DNA from: Erwinia rhapontici
GTDB taxonomy: Bacteria; Pseudomonadota; Gammaproteobacteria; Enterobacterales; Enterobacteriaceae
NCBI RefSeq assembly: GCF_012271765.1
Contig: NZ_VRKO01000010.1
Span: 628,884 to 692,883 of the forward strand
Length of the DNA: 64,000 bases
Direction: 5' to 3'
In this document: piece by piece, positions 8,713 through 18,068 of the stretch
Layout: each line of letters opens with the position of its first letter
How positions within the stretch are numbered: position 1 is the first letter of the stretch
Position numbers and translations under genes: made by a program
Notes under the pieces: model-generated
Databases searched by the model: none
What the model was told of the DNA's origin: nothing
Seen by the model: only the letters and a program-made list of their open reading frames with translations

Positions 8713-9290
8713 TGGCTGAGAAAAGTATTGTTCAGGAAGCGCGCGATATTCAGCTGGCGATGGAACTCATCACTCTGGGTGCACGCTTACAAATGTTAGA
8801 AAGCGAAACGCAGCTGAGTCGCGGTCGCTTAATTAAGTTGTATAAAGAGTTGCGCGGTAGCCCACCGCCAAAAGGCATGCTGCCGTTTTCTACCGATTGG
8901 TTCATGACCTGGGAGCAGAATATCCATGCTTCCATGTTTTGTAATGCCTGGCAGTTTATGGTGAAAAGCGGGTTGTGTACGGGTGTGGAAGCGGTGATCA
9001 AAGCTTACCGTCTCTATCTCGAACAGTGCCCGCAACAGGACGAGGGCCCGCTGTTGGCGCTGACACGCGCCTGGACCCTGGTCCGGTTTGTTGAAAGTGG
9101 CATGCTGGAATTAACCGGTTGCAAATGCTGCGGCGGAAGCTTTATTAACCATGCGCATCAGCCCGTGGGTAGCTTCACTTGCAGCCTGTGCCAACCGCCA
9201 TCTCGAGCGGTAAAAAGACGTAAACTTATCGCAGAAGTTGCCGATAACAATTCACAACTGCTGGATGAACAGGTTAAACAAGCCGTTTAA
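8712..9290 (+). CDS. flhC: Flagellar master regulator subunit FlhC
   Basis: A 192-residue DNA-binding partner of FlhD. The zinc-binding cysteines are intact in CKCCGG (near residue 137) and CSLC (near residue 157). Other family features are [21 protein letters not shown] and [20 protein letters not shown]. It overlaps flhD by one base (TAATG). A strong sigma-28 promoter for motA lies inside its last 25 codons, and a terminator follows at 9317. Confidence 0.97.
   Translation: MAEKSIVQEARDIQLAMELITLGARLQMLESETQLSRGRLIKLYKELRGSPPPKGMLPFSTDWFMTWEQNIHASMFCNAWQFMVKSGLCTGVEAVIKAYRLYLEQCPQQDEGPLLALTRAWTLVRFVESGMLELTGCKCCGGSFINHAHQPVGSFTCSLCQPPSRAVKRRKLIAEVADNNSQLLDEQVKQAV
9221..9247 (+). promoter_or_regulatory. 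Sigma-28 promoter of motAB-cheAW, inside flhC
   Basis: TAAACTTA (9221-9228), 11 nt, then GCCGATAA (9240-9247). The -10 box is a perfect match to the FliA consensus and the -35 matches at 6 of 8. It lies within the 3' end of flhC. Transcripts must pass the flhC terminator hairpin at 9317-9347 before reaching motA. Confidence 0.85.
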
Positions 9291-9316
9291 TAGTGTTCGC
9301 CACGTGGAGTGAATCC

Positions 9317-9347
9317 AGCAGCGGTCTTTGACCGCTGCTTTTTTTTT
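9317..9347 (+). terminator. Strong terminator after flhC
   Basis: AGCAGCGGTC (9317-9326) pairs perfectly with GACCGCTGCT (9330-9339) over a TTT loop, followed by an unbroken T-run to 9347. It separates flhDC from motA, although the sigma-28 promoter lies upstream of it. Confidence 0.9.
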
Positions 9348-9420
9348 GCCCCACGTCTGGTGTTCCCCCTGTTTATTCTGGCTCCCTTCCACCCACACGT
9401 TTGCAGCGTAAGGATTATTT

Positions 9421-10305
9421 GTGCTGATTATATTGGGTTACATCCTTGTCCTCGGGTCGGTGTTAGGCGGCTTCGCAATGGTTGGCGGCCATCTTGGCGC
9501 ATTATACCAACCCTCAGAAGTGCTGATTATTGTCGGTTCCGGTGTCGGTGCGTTTATCGTTGGTAACAACGGTAAGGCGATTAAAGCGACATTGAAATCG
9601 CTACCGTTGCTGATGCGTGGCGCGAAATACAATAAAGCCGTTTATATGGATTTGATGGCGCTGCTGTATCGCCTGATGGCTAAATCGCGCCAGCAGGGGA
9701 TGCTGTCGCTGGAGCGCGATATCGAAAATCCGCAGGAAAGTGAGATTTTTGCTAATTACCCGCGCATTCTTGCCGATAAAAGATTAGTGGATTTTATTAC
9801 CGACTATTTACGCCTGATGGTCAGCGGCAATATGAATGCCTTTGAGATCGAAGCGTTGATGGACGAAGAGATTGAAACCTACGAACACGAGTGTGATGTC
9901 CCGGCAACGGCACTGGCGACGATGGGTGACTCACTTCCGGCATTCGGTATCGTTGCAGCGGTAATGGGGGTTATTCATACCCTGGCTTCTGCAGACCGAC
10001 CTGCGGCGGAACTGGGTGCGCTGATCGCCAACGCGATGGTGGGAACCTTCCTCGGTATTTTGTTAGCGTACGGTTTTATCTCTCCACTGGCGGGTGTATT
10101 ACGCCAGAAGTGTGCAGAGAACACCAAGATGATGCAGTGCATTAAAGTCACGCTGCTTTCCAGCCTCAACGGTTATGCCCCGCAGATTGCGGTGGAGTTT
10201 GGTCGTAAGACGTTGTACTCAACCGACCGACCGTCGTTTACCGAGCTGGAAGAGCATGTGCGTAATGCTAAATCCAATAAGCAGACTTCGGACCAAGACG
10301 CATGA
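9421..10305 (+). CDS. motA: Flagellar motor stator MotA
   Basis: A 294-residue inner-membrane proton-channel subunit that exerts torque on the rotor with MotB. Visible landmarks are [18 protein letters not shown] (first membrane helix), [38 protein letters not shown] (third helix) and [24 protein letters not shown] (fourth helix), with the cytoplasmic loop charges preserved. The GTG at 9421 aligns exactly with the E. coli N-terminus and follows AAGGAT. It overlaps motB by 4 bp (ATGA). Confidence 0.97.
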   Translation: MLIILGYILVLGSVLGGFAMVGGHLGALYQPSEVLIIVGSGVGAFIVGNNGKAIKATLKSLPLLMRGAKYNKAVYMDLMALLYRLMAKSRQQGMLSLERDIENPQESEIFANYPRILADKRLVDFITDYLRLMVSGNMNAFEIEALMDEEIETYEHECDVPATALATMGDSLPAFGIVAAVMGVIHTLASADRPAAELGALIANAMVGTFLGILLAYGFISPLAGVLRQKCAENTKMMQCIKVTLLSSLNGYAPQIAVEFGRKTLYSTDRPSFTELEEHVRNAKSNKQTSDQDA

Positions 10306-11333
10306 AGCATAACAATCACCCCATTGTGCTGGTAAAGCGGAAAAAGTCGAATAAGCATGCCGGCTCGCACGGTTCATGGAAAATCGCCTACGCCGACTTT
10401 ATGACGGCAATGATGGCCTTTTTTATGGTGATGTGGCTGATTTCAATCTCGAGTCCTCAACAATTGATTCAGATTGCCGATTACTTTAAAACGCCGCTGA
10501 AAGTGGCGTTAACCGGCGGGCAGCGCAGCAGCGATAGCTCAAGCCCGATTCCTGGCGGTGGCCAGGACCCGACGGAAAAAATCGGTGAAGTCCATAAAGT
10601 GGTGGATATGGATGCGCAGAAACGCAAGCTGGAAGAGATTCGTCTGAACCGCCTGCGGGAGAAGCTGGACCAGCTGATTGAAGCTGACCCGCGACTGCGT
10701 GCTCTGCGTCCGCACCTGATTATTAACATGGTGGAAGAGGGGCTGCGTATTCAGATCATCGACAGCCAGAATCGACCCATGTTTAAAACCGGTAGCGCTG
10801 AGGTTGAACCTTATATGCGCGATATTTTGCGCGCTATTGCCCCGATTCTGAATGATATTCCGAACCGGATCAGCCTGGCGGGCCATACCGATGATTTCCA
10901 GTATGCCGGGGGCGACCGTGGCTACAGTAACTGGGAACTCTCTGCCGACCGCGCCAATGCATCACGGCGTGAGCTGGTACTGGGAGGACTGGACGGTGGC
11001 AAGATGCTGCGCGTGGTGGGCATGTCTGACACCATGAAACTAAAGAATCGCGGCGGAAACGATTCGGTGAATCGACGTATCAGTCTGCTGGTGTTAAATC
11101 ATGACACCGAAACGCAGATCGAGCGTGAAAACGCCGAAAGTGATGCGGTGCAGATTAACGATGCAAGTAGCCTTAAAGAGATAGCGGCGCCGGAAGTTCC
11201 TTCCACAGCCACCAAAAACCAAGACCCTCAACACCCACAGGCTGAGTCTGTCAGTACCCAGGCGCCGGTAACTTCGTTACCTGCTGCTCCGGCACCGACG
11301 ACCCAGACCGATCGCGACTCACAGCCGAGGTGA
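10302..11333 (+). CDS. motB: Flagellar motor stator MotB
   Basis: A 343-residue stator subunit. The essential proton-carrying aspartate is Asp32, in [17 protein letters not shown], within the single membrane helix. The C-terminal OmpA-like peptidoglycan-binding domain shows [28 protein letters not shown]. The tail is longer than the 308-residue E. coli protein because of a Pro/Thr/Gln-rich low-complexity extension of about 35-50 residues, likely a harmless lineage difference. It overlaps motA by 4 bp and is followed 4 bp later by cheA. Confidence 0.96.
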   Translation: MKHNNHPIVLVKRKKSNKHAGSHGSWKIAYADFMTAMMAFFMVMWLISISSPQQLIQIADYFKTPLKVALTGGQRSSDSSSPIPGGGQDPTEKIGEVHKVVDMDAQKRKLEEIRLNRLREKLDQLIEADPRLRALRPHLIINMVEEGLRIQIIDSQNRPMFKTGSAEVEPYMRDILRAIAPILNDIPNRISLAGHTDDFQYAGGDRGYSNWELSADRANASRRELVLGGLDGGKMLRVVGMSDTMKLKNRGGNDSVNRRISLLVLNHDTETQIERENAESDAVQINDASSLKEIAAPEVPSTATKNQDPQHPQAESVSTQAPVTSLPAAPAPTTQTDRDSQPR

Positions 11334-11337
11334 TACC

Positions 11338-13350
11338 GTGAGCATGGATATCAGCGACTTTTACCAGACGTTCTTTGATGAAGCCGACGAATTGTTGGCG
11401 GACATGGAACAACACCTGTTGGGTCTTGACCCGCAGGAACCAGATTCGGAACAGCTTAATGCTATCTTCCGGGCTGCCCATTCGATTAAAGGCGGGGCGG
11501 GTACTTTTGGTTTCACTGTTTTACAGGAAACCACGCATATTCTGGAAAATATTCTCGACGGTGCGCGCCGCGGCGAAATGCAGCTCAGTACCGATATCAT
11601 CAACCTGTTTTTGGAAACCAAAGATATTATGCAGGAACAGCTAGATGCGTATAAAACCGCCTCGGAACCCGACGCCGCGACGTTTGCATACATTTGTCAG
11701 GCCTTACGTCAGCTCGCGCTGGAAGCCAAAGGCGAAGCACCGGTCACCGACATCGCACCTGTTGCAGCGGGCGGTACGCCTTCCGTAGTGGCCAGCGGTC
11801 TGCGCATTAAACTGACCGGGTTGAAAACCAACGAAGCCGATCTGATGCTGGAAGAGCTGGGTAACCTGGGCACGGTTTCCGATGCGGTAAAAGGTGATGA
11901 TTCACTGGAAGCCACACTCGACTCCTCTGTTGGTAAAGACGATATCGTTGCCGTGTTGTGCTTCGTTATCGACGAGTCGCAGATCCACTTCCCGCAGGCT
12001 GATGTGGTGGATATTGCCAGCGCCATGACGGAAGCGCCTGTGGTTGAGGCCGTGGCGGATGCTGAAGCTGACGTCGCTGCAGAGCCTGAACTGGCCAGTG
12101 TCAGCGACATTGTGCAGTTGAAGCGTGAGCCGGCGAAAAAAGTCGCTAATCCAAAAGTTAACGAATCCACCAGTATCCGTGTGGCGGTAGAGAAGGTCGA
12201 TCAGTTGATCAACCTGGTTGGCGAACTGGTGATTACCCAGTCAATGCTGGCCCAGCGCTCCGGTGAACTTGACCCGGTTAACCACGGCGACCTGCTCAAC
12301 AGCATGGGGCAGTTGGAACGTAACGCCCGTGACTTGCAAGAGTCGGTGATGTCGATTCGTATGATGCCGATGGAATACGTCTTCAGCCGCTTCCCACGCC
12401 TGGTGCGTGACCTGGCCAGTAAGCTGGGTAAAGAAGTTGAACTGACCCTGATGGGCAGCTCGACCGAACTGGATAAGAGCCTGATCGAACGTATCATTGA
12501 CCCGTTAACGCACCTGGTGCGTAACAGCCTTGACCACGGTATCGAAACCCCTGACAAACGCCAGGCGGTAGGCAAACATGCGATCGGTAACCTGACGCTG
12601 TCTGCGGAACATCAGGGCGGCAACATCTGCATCGAAGTCACCGATGATGGTGCCGGTCTCAACCGTGAACGTATTCTGGCGAAAGCCTTGTCTTCTGGCC
12701 TGCCGGTCAGCGAATCCATGAGCGACGAAGAAGTCGGCATGCTGATCTTCGCCCCAGGCTTCTCAACCGCTGAGCAGGTGACGGATGTTTCCGGCCGTGG
12801 CGTTGGTATGGACGTGGTGAAACGTAATATCCAGGAAATGGGTGGACACGTTGAAATTTCGTCTAAACAGGGCAAGGGCACCACAATCCGTATCCTGCTG
12901 CCACTGACGCTGGCTATCCTCGATGGGATGTCAGTGCGCGTGGCGAACGAAGTGTTTATCCTGCCGCTGAATGCGGTCATGGAATCACTGCAACCGCTGG
13001 CAGACGACCTGAAAGCACTGGCAGGCGGCGAACGCGTGCTGGAAGTGCGTGGCGAGTATCTGCCACTGGTTGAGCTGTGGAACGTCTTTGAGGTCCAGGG
13101 GGCCAAAACCGAAGCCACGCAGGGGATTGTTGTCATCCTGCAAAGCGCCGGAAAACGTTACGCGCTGCTGGTTGATCAACTGATTGGTCAGCACCAGGTG
13201 GTAGTGAAAAACCTGGAAAGCAACTATCGCAAAGTGCCGGGCATCTCTGCTGCCACCATCCTTGGCGATGGCAGTGTAGCGCTGATCGTCGATGTCTCAG
13301 CACTGCAGTCTCTGAACCGTGAAAAGCGTGTGGCGGGAGCCGCAGCCTGA
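11338..13350 (+). CDS. cheA: Chemotaxis histidine kinase CheA
   Basis: A 670-residue cytoplasmic kinase that phosphorylates CheY and CheB. The HPt domain carries His48 in FRAAHSIKGGAGTFGF. The P2 domain follows. The dimerisation and ATPase domains show LVGELVITQSMLAQRS, DPLTHLVRNSLDHGIE (N box), VTDDGAGLNRERI (G1) and VSGRGVGMDVVK (G2). A CheW-like P5 domain ends the protein. The GTG at 11338 reproduces the E. coli start MSMDISDFYQTFFDEAD. It is slightly longer than E. coli CheA (654), with the extra length in the P2 linkers. Coupled to motB and cheW. Confidence 0.97.
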   Translation: MSMDISDFYQTFFDEADELLADMEQHLLGLDPQEPDSEQLNAIFRAAHSIKGGAGTFGFTVLQETTHILENILDGARRGEMQLSTDIINLFLETKDIMQEQLDAYKTASEPDAATFAYICQALRQLALEAKGEAPVTDIAPVAAGGTPSVVASGLRIKLTGLKTNEADLMLEELGNLGTVSDAVKGDDSLEATLDSSVGKDDIVAVLCFVIDESQIHFPQADVVDIASAMTEAPVVEAVADAEADVAAEPELASVSDIVQLKREPAKKVANPKVNESTSIRVAVEKVDQLINLVGELVITQSMLAQRSGELDPVNHGDLLNSMGQLERNARDLQESVMSIRMMPMEYVFSRFPRLVRDLASKLGKEVELTLMGSSTELDKSLIERIIDPLTHLVRNSLDHGIETPDKRQAVGKHAIGNLTLSAEHQGGNICIEVTDDGAGLNRERILAKALSSGLPVSESMSDEEVGMLIFAPGFSTAEQVTDVSGRGVGMDVVKRNIQEMGGHVEISSKQGKGTTIRILLPLTLAILDGMSVRVANEVFILPLNAVMESLQPLADDLKALAGGERVLEVRGEYLPLVELWNVFEVQGAKTEATQGIVVILQSAGKRYALLVDQLIGQHQVVVKNLESNYRKVPGISAATILGDGSVALIVDVSALQSLNREKRVAGAAA

Positions 13351-13374
13351 CAATAACTGATTAAGGGTAGAATT

Positions 13375-13872
13375 ATGACTGGAATGGCCACTGTCACTAA
13401 ACTCGCCGGCGAAACCGTGGGTCAGGAGTTCCTGGTGTTTACGCTGGGTGACGAAGAGTACGGAATTGATATCCTGAAAGTTCAGGAAATCCGTGGGTAC
13501 GACCAGGTGACGCGTATCGCCAACACCCCGGCGTTTATTAAAGGTGTGACTAACCTGCGTGGCGTTATTGTTCCGATTATCGATCTGCGCATCAAGTTCG
13601 CGCAGCCCGATGTCGAGTACAACGACAATACCGTGGTGATCGTTCTGAATCTGGAACAGCGCGTGGTGGGTATCGTCGTTGACGGCGTGTCTGACGTGCT
13701 GTCTCTGACGCAGGACCAAATTCGTCCTTCCCCGGAATTCGCGGTCACCATGTCGACAGAGTATCTGACAGGTCTGGGTGCACTGGGTGAGCGTATGCTG
13801 ATTCTGGTCGACATCGAGAAGCTGTTAAGCAGTGAAGAGATGGCGCTGATGGATACGCTGCGTAGCGCGTAA
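13375..13872 (+). CDS. cheW: Chemotaxis coupling protein CheW
   Basis: A 165-residue adaptor that links CheA to chemoreceptors. It shows the CheW fold signatures [34 protein letters not shown]-like [18 protein letters not shown], and [11 protein letters not shown]. Length and sequence match the E. coli protein. It lies 24 bp after cheA and is followed by a bidirectional terminator. Confidence 0.97.
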   Translation: MTGMATVTKLAGETVGQEFLVFTLGDEEYGIDILKVQEIRGYDQVTRIANTPAFIKGVTNLRGVIVPIIDLRIKFAQPDVEYNDNTVVIVLNLEQRVVGIVVDGVSDVLSLTQDQIRPSPEFAVTMSTEYLTGLGALGERMLILVDIEKLLSSEEMALMDTLRSA

Positions 13873-13896
13873 TAGCGTGTTTTTCCGCGTGTTATA

Positions 13897-13927
13897 AAAA
13901 GAGGCGAATCGGTGATTCGCCTCTTTT
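13897..13927. terminator. Bidirectional terminator after cheW
   Basis: AAAAGAGGCGAATC (13897-13910) pairs perfectly with GATTCGCCTCTTTT (13914-13927) over a GGT loop, giving T-runs in both directions. It separates cheAW from the first chemoreceptor gene. Confidence 0.9.
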
Positions 13928-13949
13928 AGTTACTAAACTCCCAGCAACA

Positions 13950-13976
13950 TAAAGATCCCCGCCTGGTAACCGATAC
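13950..13976 (+). promoter_or_regulatory. Sigma-28 promoter of first chemoreceptor
   Basis: TAAAGATC (13950-13957), 11 nt, then ACCGATAC (13969-13976). The -35 is the same 8-mer seen before the second and third receptor genes. The -10 matches GCCGATAA at 6 of 8. It lies 40 bp before the start. Confidence 0.7.
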
Positions 13977-14015
13977 ATCCACTGTTATTCCATTTATTTC
14001 ACCAAGGGTTCACTT

Positions 14016-15686
14016 ATGTTCACGCGTATTAAAGTCGTCACCAGCCTGATTCTGGTGCTATTTATCTTCGGATTTTTACAACTGGCGGCGGGCGGCTTGT
14101 TTATCAACGCGCTCACACACGACAAAAATAGTTTTGCGGTTTCTCAAACGGCGAATGATAACGTCTCATTATTTACCGATGCGTGGGTCACGCTAAACCA
14201 GACACGTATCACCCTGAACCGCGGGATGTTGCGCATTCAGAGTGAAGCGGCGAACAGCGGCAGCAGCGCCTCTCTGTCTACGCTCAGTGCGCAGGCAAAA
14301 CAGCAGCTGGTTACCGCACAACAATCTTATGATGCCTTCCTGGCGACGCCCGCAACACCAGGTGTGGATGTTGATCTGACCGAACGTCTTAAGCAGCGCT
14401 ACAGCGATTACGTCACTGCGCTTGTCGCGATGACGCAGCAGATGGAAAACAAACAGCTGGATGCGATGTTCAAACAGAACATTGAAAAGAAGCAGATTGC
14501 CATGCAGGCGGTATATACCGAATGGCGTAAGGTGCAGAACCAGCTGAGCGCACAGGGTGCCGTGCAGAACCAGGAAGCCTATGAGCATATGCTGTGGACC
14601 ATCGCCGCCGTGATGGCGCTGGTGATCGCACTGATTGTGCTGTGCTGGTTTGGTCTGCGTAATATTTTGATTCGTCCGTTGCAGGCGACGATTGCCCACA
14701 TCCGCAGTATCGCATCGGGCGATCTGACGCAGAAAATTGTGTCAGAAGGGCGCAATGAGATGGCCCAGCTGGCGTCCAGTCTGCATGATATGCAGCAGTC
14801 GCTGGTGAAAACGGTCAGCGTGGTGCGTGACGGTTCTGATGCTATTTACACCGGTGCCAGCGAAATCGCTGCCGGAAACAATGACCTGTCATCGCGCACT
14901 GAGCAGCAGGCCTCCGCGTTGCAGGAAACGGCGGCCAGCATGGAGCAGTTGACGGCGACCGTGAAACAGAATGCCGAGAACGCCCGTCAGGCCTCTCAGC
15001 TGGCGCTCAGCGCATCAGAAACCGCGCAGAAGGGCGGTAAAGTGGTGGACGGCGTGGTGAAAACCATGAATGACATCGCCGGCAGTTCGAAGAAGATTGC
15101 CGACATTATTAGCGTGATTGACGGTATTGCCTTCCAGACCAATATCCTTGCACTGAACGCGGCAGTGGAAGCGGCACGTGCCGGTGAACAGGGCCGTGGT
15201 TTTGCCGTGGTGGCAGGAGAAGTGCGTAATCTGGCCCAGCGCAGTGCGCAGGCAGCGAAAGAAATTAAAGGGCTGATTGAAGATTCTGTTTCTCGGGTGG
15301 ACAGCGGCTCTGCGCTGGTGGGTACCGCCGGGGAAACCATGACGGATATCGTCAATGCAGTGAGCCGTGTGACTGACATTATGGGTGAGATTGCCTCAGC
15401 CAGTGATGAACAGAGTCGCGGTATTGATCAGGTCGGCACGGCAGTGACAGAGATGGATCGTGTGACGCAGCAGAACGCCGCACTGGTGGAAGAGTCTGCT
15501 TCGGCGGCGGCCTCACTGGAAGATCAGGCCAGCCGTCTGACGCAGGCTGTTGCCGTGTTCCGTATTGCCCGTCAGGGCAGTGTGGCACCGGCACCGTTGA
15601 AGCGACCGGCATTGAAGGGCACTCCAGCGCGCAAGGCACCTGCCGTAGCCGCACCTGTGTCTGATTCAAACTGGGAAACGTTCTGA
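14016..15686 (+). CDS. Methyl-accepting chemotaxis protein 1 (Tar/Tsr type)
   Basis: A 556-residue transmembrane chemoreceptor. Order: first membrane helix (about 8-30), periplasmic four-helix sensor, second membrane helix (about 190-212), HAMP, and a long signalling hairpin with the tip [44 protein letters not shown]. It ends NWETF, the CheR/CheB tether. The three sensor arginines that bind amino acids in Tar and Tsr are present ([12 protein letters not shown]). The PTQG motif with the ligand-contacting threonine is absent, so ligand range is uncertain. The neighbouring receptor genes now lie 18 kb away, beyond the EPS block. The signalling domain is almost identical to receptors 2 and 3. 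Confidence 0.95.
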   Translation: MFTRIKVVTSLILVLFIFGFLQLAAGGLFINALTHDKNSFAVSQTANDNVSLFTDAWVTLNQTRITLNRGMLRIQSEAANSGSSASLSTLSAQAKQQLVTAQQSYDAFLATPATPGVDVDLTERLKQRYSDYVTALVAMTQQMENKQLDAMFKQNIEKKQIAMQAVYTEWRKVQNQLSAQGAVQNQEAYEHMLWTIAAVMALVIALIVLCWFGLRNILIRPLQATIAHIRSIASGDLTQKIVSEGRNEMAQLASSLHDMQQSLVKTVSVVRDGSDAIYTGASEIAAGNNDLSSRTEQQASALQETAASMEQLTATVKQNAENARQASQLALSASETAQKGGKVVDGVVKTMNDIAGSSKKIADIISVIDGIAFQTNILALNAAVEAARAGEQGRGFAVVAGEVRNLAQRSAQAAKEIKGLIEDSVSRVDSGSALVGTAGETMTDIVNAVSRVTDIMGEIASASDEQSRGIDQVGTAVTEMDRVTQQNAALVEESASAAASLEDQASRLTQAVAVFRIARQGSVAPAPLKRPALKGTPARKAPAVAAPVSDSNWETF

Positions 15687-15718
15687 TTTTACCGGGGTGA
15701 TTTTTCGATTGCCCCGTG

Positions 15719-15753
15719 CTGGCCGACCGAAACAGAGGGTCGGCCACTCCCCG
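15719..15753. repeat. 35-bp direct repeat, left copy, with internal hairpin
   Basis: A sequence beginning CTGGCCGACCGAAA and ending CCCCG. It matches 34010-34044 in the same orientation at 31 of 35 positions. It contains the dyad GGCCGACC (15721-15728) / GGTCGGCC (15738-15745). It lies between receptor gene 1 and an IS903-group relic, marking the left edge of the EPS block. Confidence 0.75.
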
Positions 15754-15936
15754 TCAGACGCGACGCTTTTCCTTACGGTGTTTTTTCACCTTCCACTCAC
15801 CCTCACCGAAAAGTGTTAAGCCATTGGAGTCGATAACCCGATGTGCAATTTCACCGTGCGTGGTTTTTTTGCACTGTATGCTGACGGAGCTGGCCCGCCT
15901 GATTACGCTCAACAGTTAGATTTATTCAACCCAGAC
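15754..15936 (-). mobile_element. Decayed IS903-group (IS5 family) relic, left edge
   Basis: On the minus strand 15861-15754 encodes THGEIAHRVIDSNGL followed by TLFGEGEWKVKKHRKEKRRV and a stop. This is the DDE-domain segment of IS903-type transposases (remembered as RGEIAHLVIDSTGLK, then VFGEGEWKVKKHG). At 15936-15919 the minus strand reads GTCTGGGTTGAATAAATC, matching the IS903 terminal repeat GGCTTTGTTGAATAAATC at 15 of 18. Most of the element (normally about 1.06 kb) is deleted. It faces the opposite way to the relic at 33631-34008. Confidence 0.75.
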
Positions 15937-15945
15937 TCCGGTTGT

Positions 15946-16461
15946 TCATGCAGCCAGTCTGTGATGGTTGATTAATACATTCAAGGTAAGATAGAACAGG
16001 TTTCTTCTTTTCTCGAAGAAAATCCAGGTCAGTTGCGACTTAATCTCTTTCAATCTTTTCATGCTGATGAATAGTGACTGGCAAATAGCTTCATCATCAA
16101 AATGGCGAAGAATAAGAAGAAAAACACGCATTCTGATACTGTCATTATTTTTTTTCAATGGTTTAATTTTTTTAAATAATTTGTTTTTTTTGAAGAAGGT
16201 AAATACATCCTGGCTGCGAACATCCAGCGCAAAAAATGGCACATTACATATTGATTGAAAAATAAAAACCTCCAATTCATTATTGAAAATAAGAACGATA
16301 TTTTTCATGCTTAAATGGTTATTTTTTTTGGTTAATGCCAGTAAGAAATACTGAGCATCGCAAATAAAATAGCTGCTATTTTTAATAAGGTTTTCATGAG
16401 ATAAGTTTTTTATCGCATGCATAATAAATTTATTTTGCAGTTGGGTGACAATTCTGGTCAT
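15946..16461 (-). CDS. Putative HTH (LuxR-like) regulator at end of EPS locus
   Basis: A 171-residue, Lys/Phe/Asn-rich protein from very A/T-rich DNA. I do not recognise a close relative. The N-terminal half (SSYFICDAQYFLLALTKK; IVLIFNNELEVFIFQ) resembles the pseudo-receiver of RcsB/LuxR-type proteins. The C-terminal part (FLLILRHFDDEAICQSLFISMKRLKEIKSQL) lines up with a degenerate LuxR helix-turn-helix. It lies 83 bp downstream of wbaP on the same strand, next to the IS relic, so it may be the last gene of the EPS unit or have its own promoter. The function is an inference from fold-like pattern and context only. Confidence 0.45.
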   Translation of the reverse strand: MTRIVTQLQNKFIMHAIKNLSHENLIKNSSYFICDAQYFLLALTKKNNHLSMKNIVLIFNNELEVFIFQSICNVPFFALDVRSQDVFTFFKKNKLFKKIKPLKKNNDSIRMRVFLLILRHFDDEAICQSLFISMKRLKEIKSQLTWIFFEKRRNLFYLTLNVLINHHRLAA

Positions 16462-16544
16462 TTGCTATCACATAAACCTCATAGATTGAGTGGAAATGTC
16501 GATTGGGTAATAAAGATGAGCGTTTTTTTAGCGCTGTCTGGTTA

Positions 16545-18002
16545 TTAATAAGCACCGTCACGTTTTAGCACCACAGCGACCGTCTTAAACAAAATCACGA
16601 TGTCATGCCACAGTGACCAGTTTTTGACATACCACGAATCTAAATAAACACGTATTTCGTAGTCAACGTCATTGCGACCGCTGACCTGCCATAATCCCGT
16701 CATCCCGGGTTTTGCCATCAGGTAATAGTCAACATCACCGGCATAACGACTGAGTTCATCTTCAACCACCGGGCGCGGGCCTACGAGGCTCATCTCGCCC
16801 CGCACCACGTTCCACAACTGTGGCAGCTCATCCAGGCTGGTTCTGCGGATGAATTGACCCACTTTAGTAATACGAGGATCGTTCTTGATTTTGAAATCCT
16901 TATCCCATTCGGCGCGGGCTACCGGGTCAGTGCGCAGCACTTCTGCCAGCACCTCTTTAGAATTAATCACCATAGACCGGAATTTCAGACACTTAAACTT
17001 GCGCCCATTAATGCCCACACGCTCGTGACCGTAAATTGGCAGGCCGCCGTCGCGTGCGACCATAAAGCCTAGCAACAGCAATACCGGTAACAGCAAAATG
17101 ATGATTCCGAGGGCACCAACGATATCGAAGGTACGTTTCAGACAGCGTGATGTCCGCTTCGCCAGGTTGTTTTTAACCCGCAGAATCATCACCTCATGGC
17201 TGAAAATATAAGCCATGTTGGTACCATAAAGTGGGACGCCGCGTAAGGAAGGAATAACCGATACGGATTGGCAGTTTTGCGTTGCCAGCATTTTCAGCCA
17301 GAGATCACGGTGCTGGCTCTGCTCAAACTCCACCGCCACGATGAACTGGGTCTCGCTGTCCGTCAGCCGCCACAGCTCCTGCTCATAATGCAGTACCGGT
17401 ATGCCGTTGATACTGGCTTGTGGGCTGCTGCCGTCGACATCGTAGAAGGCGATGATATCCAGCCCCAGTACATTTTCACTCTGTAATGCCTGCGAGGCTT
17501 CCTTGGCATTTTTGTTACTACCAATGATAATTGTCTGCTTTTTCCACAGTCCAAAATGGTTCAGTAAACGTCGGGAAATCGCACGACCTAAAGGGACCAT
17601 GACCAGGGTAAGTAGCCAAGTTAAGAGCCAGACAGAATGGGACATTTGCCACTGTGAGAGTGCGGTAATGGACAGATCGATCACTGAAAAAATAAGAATG
17701 GTGCGGAAAATCTCTTTCAACTCAAACCAGAAGGGTTTTCTGTAGGTGAAATGATTCAAGCGCATCCAGAACCAACCAATACAAGCCACGGATAAAACAA
17801 TATGTGTGGCGATATGTATCTGAAAATTGGTTGTGGAAATAGCAGAAAGACTGAGCAGTGAATGTGAACTAATTAATTGCAGAGTGATAAATAATGCCGC
17901 ATTGAAAAAAACAAGATCCGAAAATATGAGTGTGAATTTATTAATTGTGTTTTTATAAGAAATGTTGGCGCTAATATTTACGTGATGCGGCAGTGTATTC
18001 AT
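16545..18002 (-). CDS. wbaP: Undecaprenyl-phosphate galactose phosphotransferase (WbaP/AmsG type)
   Basis: A 485-residue inner-membrane initiating sugar-phosphate transferase that loads the first sugar of the EPS repeat onto undecaprenyl phosphate. The N-terminus has several membrane helices and a central Rossmann-like region ([16 protein letters not shown]). The catalytic C-terminal domain has [41 protein letters not shown] and [16 protein letters not shown]. The ending VVLKRDGAY is typical of WbaP/RfbP/AmsG rather than WcaJ, suggesting galactose-1-phosphate. Glucose cannot be excluded (WceG type). It lies last or next to last in the EPS operon. Confidence 0.88.
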   Translation of the reverse strand: MNTLPHHVNISANISYKNTINKFTLIFSDLVFFNAALFITLQLISSHSLLSLSAISTTNFQIHIATHIVLSVACIGWFWMRLNHFTYRKPFWFELKEIFRTILIFSVIDLSITALSQWQMSHSVWLLTWLLTLVMVPLGRAISRRLLNHFGLWKKQTIIIGSNKNAKEASQALQSENVLGLDIIAFYDVDGSSPQASINGIPVLHYEQELWRLTDSETQFIVAVEFEQSQHRDLWLKMLATQNCQSVSVIPSLRGVPLYGTNMAYIFSHEVMILRVKNNLAKRTSRCLKRTFDIVGALGIIILLLPVLLLLGFMVARDGGLPIYGHERVGINGRKFKCLKFRSMVINSKEVLAEVLRTDPVARAEWDKDFKIKNDPRITKVGQFIRRTSLDELPQLWNVVRGEMSLVGPRPVVEDELSRYAGDVDYYLMAKPGMTGLWQVSGRNDVDYEIRVYLDSWYVKNWSLWHDIVILFKTVAVVLKRDGAY

Positions 18003-18068
18003 GAGAATAAACCTAATTAATGAAGAAGTTGATATTTATAAGGGTGATTTTGTTTAATGGCTGTGTGT

